From Ypsolopha sequella (taxonomy: Eukaryota > Arthropoda > Insecta > Lepidoptera > Ypsolophidae), in contig OW204012.1 of assembly GCA_934047225.1 (NCBI GenBank), positions 8,990,001 through 9,054,000 on the forward strand: a DNA stretch of 64,000 bases, written 5' to 3'. The translations under genes were made by a program, and so were the position numbers. Positions 50,001 to 60,500 of this stretch are shown here, piece after piece (position 1 is the first letter of the stretch; every line of letters begins with the position of its first letter). Below the pieces are notes generated by a model that was not told the DNA's origin, made no database searches, and was given only the letters and a program-made list of their open reading frames with translations.

Positions 50001-53000
50001 AAGTAACACAGTCAACATTATTAATTTGTACTTAATAGCACTAGATCTAGAATAGCACTAGATCTTCACTAGAACTAGAATAGGAACTTTGGTAACATTT
50101 TACATAACATTCAGTTAAGTTTTATAATCAATAATCTTTTAATTAGGATTTAGTTTAGGTTTACTTATTATTAATAATTATCACAATCAACATTAGTAAC
50201 TAAGGTAAATTATCTTTTAATTAGGTAGGCTTCAGTTCAGGCTTGCTTAATTAAAGTAACACAGTCAACTCAGGGTGGGACTCAGGGGCAGAGTAAGAAT
50301 AAGACCAAAAACAAAAACTTTATTATTATTCAACTATTCGAATAATTTAAATGAATTATTCGAATTTGAAATTGGAGCGGATATTCGAATAAAATGAATA
50401 TTCGAATATTCGAATTGCAAACCCTACTTGTAATGCACTCTACAGTTGCCACAAAATTAGAGGCCCGTTTTGACAGATAAGAACGACCATAGAATATAAC
50501 TTTACATGTAATAAATGAAACCGTTAACAAATAATTATTAACTTATTGGGTTTAAAGAAAATAAATAAACGTTTTTTAATTATCACGGAACATATTTCAA
50601 GTACTATTTTCACGTATATTCCAAAATAAAATGCAATTTTGAATTACTACACAATGTCTCAAAAACAGTTACATTCTCAGTCAATTTTTTCTTAAGGTGG
50701 TAACAGAGGAGGCCTTTTCATACAAACTTTCTGAGTAATATATATGAAGACGCAATAAATTCATGAATTTAATTGGGAATATAAACAATGTACATTTAAC
50801 ATATTTTTCGCAAACTTATTCAAATTCTATAATTATTGCTTAGATACTCGAATATCAGGTTTTCAAAAATGAACTCATTTCGTCTGATTTGCGTCGGTGT
50901 GCGGCTCACGAACACGGCACTTACAAACACAAACACAGCAGTCTTGTGTAAACATGAGTGCATTCTCAAATATAAAGCAACATGATTCCATCTTTGAATG
51001 TTATTTTTAATCAAACTTAAATAAGACAATAAGTTGTAATGAGATAATAATTGTTGACCAATACCTAAATAAAGCAAAATGAATGTTTTTCATTCATTTT
51101 TATTAGATTTTATTCATATACTTGTATTAATTCCCGAAAAATATAATATTTTTGAACGATTCTTCATTGTAAGCCGTCTTTCAAACAAATGTCGATTGTC
51201 GATTTCATATTTTCATTGATGATAATCATACATTCTTTGTAGTTTGGAAGTTATTTTGTTATTAGGATAACTAAATCCACATCCACAATAAATTTAATCC
51301 ATTTTGTCTCATTTTCGCATATTATTTATACAAACACACATATACTCACGCCTGTCTCCCAGAGGGGTAGGCAGAAGCTACAGATTTCCATCTGCTACGA
51401 TCCAGACAAACCTCTTTCGCCTCTTCCACATCCATCAATCTAGTCATACAAGCTCTTCCCTTTGGTCCCAACGAGTCACACCGAAACCAGTCACAGTGTA
51501 ACTAGTTGGGAAAAAAAAATGTCCCAACCAGTCACACTGTTATTCGAGCGAGATTAGCTGGTAGCTAAATGAATCATCTCCCGCGGCGATGTGCCGGAGC
51601 AGCGAATAGACCAACCCGGGGGTGAGGTAGACCCCACTGCTCCATATCACCTGATCTAATTGGTGTGTGGTACAAACTGCATAAGCGGAACGGTTTCTTT
51701 CAAATTGTAAGGGGCTGGCCCAAGTACATATATAGTGGCGAGTGTGAAGCACGCCACACCATTATCCCCTGTTGGGGTGCGATGGGGTTAAAAACGTGTA
51801 AATATCAATATGGGTGTCGTTTTTATGGTTTTTTGGGACGTTAATTATGAAAATGGCATCGATTTTGAAATTTAATATAGTGGACACGAAAATTCTTGAA
51901 AGTATGTGTGCCAGAGCAAATCGGCTGTAACAGACGGACAGACAGACAGACACACAAGTGATCCTATTAGGGTTCCATTTTTTCCTTTTGAGGTCTATCT
52001 ATATATCCACAATCTATCTATCTATCTATCTGTCTATATATATCTATCTATCTATAACTATATCTATATCCCAGCAAAATATCTTTGGAACGGAAAGTGG
52101 TATATCCCTAGGGGTTGGACCACGGGGTGCCAAAGGAAGATTTTTTTTTATGTCAAATTTTGACGGCCTGTATCTCTCAAACGGCTGGAGCTAGACCCAT
52201 GTTGATGGGTGTCTTAGAAAAGGCATCGACGAGATCTACCTGCCAAAAGTGTCAAAACTTTATAGGCCTGTATCTCCCACACAGCTGATGCTAGACCCAT
52301 GTTCATGGTACTCTAAGAAAAGGGTTTGGTCAGACCTAGATAACGGTAAAAAAAAGTCGAAAAAAAAAATTGCCAAAATTTTGATCGGCCATATCTCCCG
52401 AACGGCTAATTGTAGGGAGTTCGGGTTTCAACTAAATTGATCGGTCAAGCTGGGGCTACATAACTAAAAAAAAAAAATTGAATTTGACAGGTTTTGACAG
52501 TTTTTTGACAGATCCAAAAAAAGTATTCCGATTTGCATGCTACTCGGTATCAAGGGGCATTCGGGGTCGCCAATTACGCTTCCGTATTCAAATTTGAAAT
52601 TTTTTGACAACCGATATGGATTTTGACTCTTTTTCGAAAAAACTTTGATCGGTGAGTCTCCGTGTTTGGCACACTGGCGATGCCGAAGGCCGAGCGAAGT
52701 TCGGCCTCGCGGGCGCGTTCTCCGTCCGAACATGCGAGTTTTACGGCCAAGCACTACACTTTGACTTACAGAGGGAGTGAGAGCACTTATAATGTTTGTT
52801 TCTGAAAAAAAAAAATTGTTTCCTGTAGGCCACGCGGGCGAAGCCGCGGGCAGAAGCTGGTTTACTTATATATTCGCATATTATTTATATAAACACACAT
52901 ATATACTCACGCCTGTCTCCCAGAGGGGTAGGCAGAGGCTACAGATTTCCATCTGCTACGATCCAGACAAACCTCTTTCGCCTCTTCCACATCCATTAAT

Positions 53001-54449
53001 CTAGTCATACAAGCTCTTCCCTTTGGTCCCAACGAGTCACACCGAAACCAGTCACAGTATAACTCGTTGGGACAAAAAATAATAAAATGTCCCAACCAGT
53101 CACACTGTAACTCGATGGCACAACTTTTTATTTTTCGTCCCAACGAGTCACAAAAAGTTGTCAACGTGTAACAGATTTTAGTCCCAACGAGTTACACTCT
53201 TGTTTTGGGGGTGTGACTCGTCGGGACGAAAAATAAAAAGTTGTGCCATCGAGTAACAGTGTGACTGGTTGGGACATTTTATTATTTTTTGTCCCAACGA
53301 GTTACACTGTGACTGTTTTCGGTGTGACTCGTTGGGACCACAGGGAAGAAAGAAAAAAGTTGTCAACGTGTAACAGATTATAGTCCCAACGAGTTACACT
53401 CTTGTTTTGGGAGTGTGACTCGTTGGGACGAAAAATAAAAAGTTGTGCCATCGAATAACAGTGTGACTGGTTGGGACATTTTATTATTTTTTGTCCCAAT
53501 GAGTTACGCTGTGACTGGTTTTGGTGTGACTCGTTGGGACCAAAGGGAAGAGCTTGTATGACTAGATTGATGGATGTGGAAGAGGCGAAAGAGGTTTGTC
53601 TGGATCGTAGCAGATGGAAATCTGTAGCCTCTGCCTACCCCTCTGGGAGACAGGCGTGAGTACCTATATACATATGTGTGTTTGTATAAATAATATGCGA
53701 ATATATAAGTAAACCAGCTTCTGCCCGCGGCTTCGCCCGCGTGGCCTAGGCCAGGAAACAATTTTTTTATTTTTTCAAAACCAAACATTATAAGTGCTCT
53801 CACTCCCTCTGTAAGTCAAGGTGTAGTGCTTGGCCGTAAAACTCGCATGTGCGGACGAAGAACGCGCCCTCGAGGCCGAACTTGGCTCGGCCTTCGGCAT
53901 CGCCAGAGTGCCAAACACGAAGACTCACCTATCAAAGTTTTTCCGAAAAACAGTCAAAATCCATTTCGGTTGTCAAAAAATGTCAAATTTGAATACGGCA
54001 GCGTAATTGGCGACCCCGAATGCCCCTTGATACCGAGTTTCATGCAAGTATGAATACTTTTTGGATCTGTCAAAAAACTGTCAAAACCTGTCAAATTCAA
54101 AATTTTTTTCGGTCATGTAGCCCCAGCTTGACCGATCACTTTAGTTGAAACCCGAACTCCCTACAATTAGCCGTTCGGGACATATGGCCGATCAAAATTT
54201 TGGCATTTCTTTTCGACTTTTTTTTACCGTCATCTAGATCTCACCTAGCCCTTTTCTTAGAGTACCATGAACATGGGTCTAGCATCAGCTGTTTGGGAGA
54301 TACAGGCCGTCAAAGACTTGATATTTAAAAAAAAACTTTCTTTGGCACCCCGTGGTCCAACCCATAGGGATGTACCACCTTCCGTTCCAAAGATATTTTG
54401 CTGGGATATAGATAAATAGATAGATAGATAGATAGATAGATAGTTAAAC

Positions 54450-54491
<42 letters not shown>

Positions 54492-54493
54492 AC

Positions 54494-54529
<36 letters not shown>

Positions 54530-57500
54530 TGTGGATATATAGATAGACCTCAAAAGGAAAAAATTGAACCCTAATAGGATCACTTGTGTGACTGTCTCTC
54601 TGTCCGTCTGTTACAGCCGATTTGCTCTGGCACTGGCACACATAATTTCAAGAATTTTCATGTCCACTATATTTAATTTTAAAATCGATGCCATTTTCAT
54701 AATTAACGTCCCAAAAAATCATAAAAACGACACCCATATTGATATTTACACATTTCAACCCCATCGCATCCCAACAGGGGATGATGGTATTTCACGTCCA
54801 CCACGTTGGATTTAGAAATCGTTGTTGTTTTCGTAATCAGCGCCCCGATAAACCATACAAACGATACCCATGTTGATTTTCAGACATTGTCACCCCATTT
54901 CCCCCGCTTAGGGGTTGAATTCTGAAATCCTTTATTAGTGGATGCCTACACTATATAAGGTATCTATATGCATAATTTCAAGTCTCTAGGACCAGCAGTT
55001 TTGCTGTGCGTTGATATATCAGTCAGTCAGTCAGGACTTTGAATTTTATATATGCAAATGAGACAAAATTGACAATTATTTTATTGATATGGTTAACTAT
55101 ACAAGGTGAATTTGTGAACATCGTCCAAATTCATACTTGAGCCTTGGTAAGTGATCAGTATCAGGAACCAATAACGATTTTTGTAAAATTCATAAAATGA
55201 AATTTCGACTCCCCATAATGATTCAACCACGACTGCGAGTGAATTACTATGGGAAGTCGAAATTTCATTATACAAAATTCACAATTATTGTTATCAATTT
55301 ATGATGCTGATCACTTACCAAGCTTCCAGTATGAATTTGGACGATGATCAAAAAGTCACCTTGTATAGAAAAAGGTTGTTATATTAGCTAACCCATCGCA
55401 TAAAGAAAGCATATTATCTTTTCCCTCTGTCAGTATTGTTCAACATTCAAATCAGTATTTTTATAAAAAGATATTTTTACGATCGACTTGCGACTGAATC
55501 TACCATAATCATGGATGAATGAAATGAAACCTGCATACTAGGTAACTAAGTACATTTCCAAGACAAATGACGAAGACTTTATTACCTTACAACAGAGGCG
55601 ATTATTGGTTGGCCCTTTTGTCCTTGGACGCGTAGTAATTGTAAAAAAAGCGCGCGACGCAACGCAGCTGATCTAAACTTTTTTTCACGAAAGAAGTTCT
55701 GCGGATTAAGGCATTTTCGTATTTATTCATTGCAAATACGGTCTTAGACAGAAAACTTCTTTCGTGAAAATAATAATACACGAGACATGACGTGTTGACA
55801 AATACGCACACAGTTACAATGAAGTATTGCACACTCAAGCATTTACAGAGTTTTTGTAATGTATGTCGTGTTGAAAGGGGTAATAGAACTTTTGCATAAT
55901 CTTTACCTGTTCTGTTTTAATACAAGTTTCGCAAATGGAGCGAATCCATTAAAATTTTGGTATAGGATGAGTTATTTACATTTATGTACATTTTGCTTCA
56001 GTGGCGCCATCTAGTTCAACAATTTCAGATTGGTTTCCTCTTTTACCACCTTAATAATAGTGTTGTAACCAGATAATCGCCTAATTTCACGGACTCAATT
56101 CGATTCCACGTGAAAATAATTAACTTGTTTTAATATTGATAAAATAATTGTAATGATCTGTAATTAGCTTTTGTGAGACCAGTACAAAAAAGCCAAGTTT
56201 AAATTTCCTTTTTTTTTTTGCAAATATAAGCTTTTTAGATTTGAACTTTTGCATGTATTTGTAACGGTGTCGCGTATACCGAAAAATATAATATAATAAT
56301 TGTGCTAAATAATGTTACATACCACTTAGCTTTTAAACTTATAGTTTACAAAAACAAAAAATATATATATAAAAACATGCATTTATTGCTTAAAGTCCCA
56401 TTTTTTTTATGAATGAATTGGTTTACAGGCAGTTTTCCATAAATCATCCTATCAATAGACAGATTGGATGGTAAGAAATATGGCAGTATTTTTTTTTTAT
56501 AAGGCATGGAGCAATTTTTTCATCTTGAAGCCTACATATTTTTCTTACTGGCCAGTATTTTATATCTATCAACGCTCAGACCTCTATCTAATTTGAGGTC
56601 AGTGAAGTACAACATTACAAAATATTACTGGCACGTAAGAATTTCCATTTCAGATTCTTTTCGTAGAGAAAAAAAATTAAAAGCTGGTTTTAGCACCCGA
56701 AATATCTTTCTATTGCCATATTGGAAGTCGTTGTGCTCCCTTTTGTTTTTAGTGTTTTTTTCTTGTGACTTTAGGCTTTACTTTTGAACTGTTTATATTT
56801 TCTTTCACGTTGACTTTGGCAATTACTCGTATGTTTATTCTGGAAATTATAACCAATAAACTTGAAAATATTTCAAACGATAAAAAACTCATAATATTTT
56901 GAATCGATTTCTCGTGAGAATCGGTTGACATAGTTACCGATTTGCATGGTTCACATCCATAGATACGTTGCGATGACATATGTCAAAACGGACCTATTAC
57001 ATTGTGACTACTTTAATGAGTCGACTTGTTGAGAAATAAACACGGTCTTACATATATATCTCCGAACTTTAGCCTATGGATCAGTGGCGTATTTACCCTA
57101 GGGCCAAAAGGGTCACAGCCGGGGGCGGCAGGCTGCGAGGGGCGGCACAAGCTGCACCTCGCGCTCAGATTTGGGCGCCTTTCGTTATCAATTGTTAGGT
57201 TATCTGATTTATTCGTCCAAAGTCTAATAATTTAATTTAAAGATAGGTACTTTTAATTTACATTGCTTTTTGACTAAAATAGTGTCATTAAAAAAATTGT
57301 TCATTGGAAAAAGTGTAAATATTGAATAAATTGTGTTTATTTGTTTGTAAGTTATTTTTATTTTTTTTATTCATTAGCATCACAGCCCACATCAACACAC
57401 TGCTGGATTTTATTTTATAAGTGAAATATTTTTCCTTTTTTCTCGTTAATTTATGGGGCGACAAACCTTACATGCCCAGGGCGCCAAATCTTAAAATACG

Positions 57501-60500
57501 CCACTGCCATGGATAACTTGCTCTGTGTAGCTAGCACGCGCCTGAGATACAACGTATATCTATCCTACTTGCGCTCTTTCGCATACCGCGTTTGTCAATG
57601 TGCGAGAGAGCAAGTATGATGTAAAGATACTGTATCGACAATAGATACGACTTTTCAAAATATTTGCGTCTAAAAGTCGAGGTGGAATCAATCTTTATGT
57701 CGAAGTCGTAAAATTCGGCATTTTATAATTTGAGTAAAGTTTGTACTAAAGCCACGATTAAATTGGACAGACTGACAATATCTTATGATCAAACTGTTGC
57801 TAGTATTTGCCTGGAGATAACACTGATTACAGAAGAAATAACATTTCGTCAGTTTTTTACCCTAACTGGAAATCTGCGCATCGGTCGTTTTCAAGCGCCA
57901 CAACGGTGTCACGTCCTTTTTCTCTACTTACCTAAGCTCGGATAATAGTTCCATCTCTTTCCGCCGCTGCTGCAACTTCTTTTCCTTTACCAACAATCTG
58001 TCTAGCAAGTTCTGATGTTTCCGTCTCTCTCTCTCTTCCCATCGTCTTCTAGAGTCCAGTTGTCGGATAAAGGTTGTGTGTTGCCGTCTTCTTTCTCTTT
58101 CCTGGTCAATGTAGGGGTACAAGTTACTAAGAGACTGGAGATTGATGAACTTAAATCGGCTTAGCTCGACCGAAGGACAGTACGACAACACTCAAGAGGT
58201 TATATCGTATTAGTTCGTAAACCGAACTTTACCGAATTAAAAGCGACTACAACCAATCACGTACCAACGCAATAACAAAAACAACTGACGCGCTCGAAGC
58301 GGCAACGAATAGACGCTGAGGCGGGAATTTCTTTATTTCTATTGGTCAAGCGAGGGTGTATATCGTTGGTACCTTTCAGTATTGTCGTACTGTACAAACT
58401 TTATAAAGGGAATCTGAATCTCAGCTGTTATTATATTTCATTTCAAATATGCAATATAAGAATCAAGGTTCCAACGATGTACCTCCTCACTCGACCAATA
58501 GAAATAAACGCATTTCTCGCCTCAGCGTCTATTAGTTGCCGCTTCGATTAGTTGTAGTCGCTTTTGATTCGGTAAAGTTCGGTTTACGAACTAACACGAA
58601 CCTGTGAGTCTTGTCAGTTATAGCATAGGTACAATAGATCATCTTGAGAAGTCATTCAAAAACCGCCAAGCAAAAAACGAAGAGCCCGAATAATTCTAAA
58701 AACGTTCGTAAATCAGAAGAGTAATAAATTCTAAATATTATTAGAGTGCAATACAAACTAGAAAATATCAATCAGAAAGAAATCCAAAGACAAGAATTTG
58801 AAAAAATTGGTAGCAATTGGCGCAATTGGTAGCGCGCTTGTCTTGATAACAAGAGGTCGCAGTTTTTTCTGGTTGATATTTTCTAGTTTGTATTGCACTC
58901 TAATAATATTTAGAGTATTCATAGCGATGGATATCGCAAAATAAACATAATCCGAGTAATAAATTACTCAACATTCTCGGTTGACAGAAAATTTTGCGCC
59001 TTGTAAATTTTCGTAGTGCGTCTTGATCAAGAAGTTTATAATGAAACTGGAGTGCTCACCTCTATTAAAACGCGCACGCTCAAATTAATAATCTCCATTC
59101 CGCTTGTGAGGTTACTCGTTCTCTTTTACTTGTGAAACTTTATTCTCTTCAAGTGTAATCCTATCTCTATTACTCATGAAGGGTGAAGAATTTCAAAGCG
59201 ATTTTTTTTGCGTGGCCTTAGTACAGTAGCCTAAGCATGAAAACATCTCCGTATAGTTGCGTTTCAAACTACATCAAAATCATATGGGATCTGGGAAACC
59301 GCTCCAAGCGGACAGTAGCGGAACTAACAGGTACGTATGGCAACCTAAGTTTAGTTTCAAACGCAACTATACGGAGATGTTTTCATGCTTAGGCTACAGA
59401 ATGCTAGCGCTCCAGAATGGTTATCTTATATCATAAGCTTCTTGATCATGATTTAGTTAGCATAGAATAAGCAAATTCGTCTTAAGGCCTAGTCAGTACC
59501 AAGCTAAACTTCCGTCCTGCACCAACGCTTTTGTTTTTTGAATCGTCTATCCTGCTCTAATCGACTGCCGCGCATGCAAAACATTAGTTATTTTTAATTT
59601 GCAGCTACACTAGGACATCTAATTACAATCCTAAGAATGAAAACATCTCCGTATAGTTACGTTTGAAACTAAACTTAGGTTGCCATACGTAGCAGTTAGT
59701 TCCGCTACTGTCCGCTTGGAGCGGTTTCCCAGATTCTATACGATTTTGATGTAGTTTGAAACGCAACTATACGGAGTTTTTCATGCTTCGACTACAGGTC
59801 TAAAAATGTGTTAAGTATGTCCTCTTTTATAAAATATATACGTTTTGTACTTTAAATATAATAATAAACAGCCAATTGTGTATAAATAAAACCTACATTT
59901 AGCTTTGTACGGAGCCTTAAGTTGTCAATTTTACGAGATAAATTATTTAATTTTATTATTATTATTATCATTGAAAACACAGTTAGTAGGTACTGAATTA
60001 ATTATGTACTGAATTTAATTAATGAGCAACTCTATGTACTAAAGTTAGTATGCAGTGGCGTGCACAGAACTTTTTGCTGGAAAAGCAAACAATTGGTCAA
60101 GAACAACAATAAAAAAAATATGAAAAAATTTAAATATCACTTTGAAAAAAAAAAGTTTGTATAGGAAATTTTCACTCTAGGGTAGACTATGGTATCGATT
60201 CGGTATAACACGTCTTAACTTATTTGACAGTACTCGCCTTATTTTAAGCGTCCTGTCTTTTTCTTTCTTTATCTAAAAGACAAGGACAGAACGTTTTAAT
60301 TAAGTTTAGTCATGTCAAATAAGTTAAAATGTGCTTCACCGAATCGGTACCATTGTCTACCCTGGCGTCATACAATATTTTTTTTTCAAATTGGTATTTA
60401 ATTTTTTTTATATTTTTTTTATTGTTGTTCTTGACCAATTGTTTGCTTTTCCAGCAAAAAGTTCTGTGCACGCCACTGTTAGTATGTAGTTTGACTCTTA

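Larger units (their letters stand above)
51757..54793. repeat. Large inverted repeat, arms about 1.5 kb
   Basis: The left arm from CATTATCCCCTGTTGGGGTGCG (51758) rightward is matched in inverse from CATCCCAACAGGGGATGATGG (54790) leftward, nearly without interruption, to a centre at about 53205. Matching landmarks, in order: GACGTTAATTATGAAAATGG, a TCTA/TAGA microsatellite, a lepidopteran Helitron-like end (CGGGCGAAGCCGCGGGCAGA), a family X tail, and the GTCCCAACGAG block. The right arm is longer because its core block is duplicated in tandem (53155-53352 and 53356-53548). No coding frame is conserved. Confidence 0.9.

Noticed and set aside
53010..53548. CRISPR-like array from repeated GTCCCAACGAG units
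   Set aside because: Units vary in spacing and orientation, the host is an animal, and the block is part of a large inverted repeat.
54257..54583. 108-codon membrane-like protein
   Set aside because: Its Ile/Tyr/Leu/Ser run is translation of the TAGA microsatellite.
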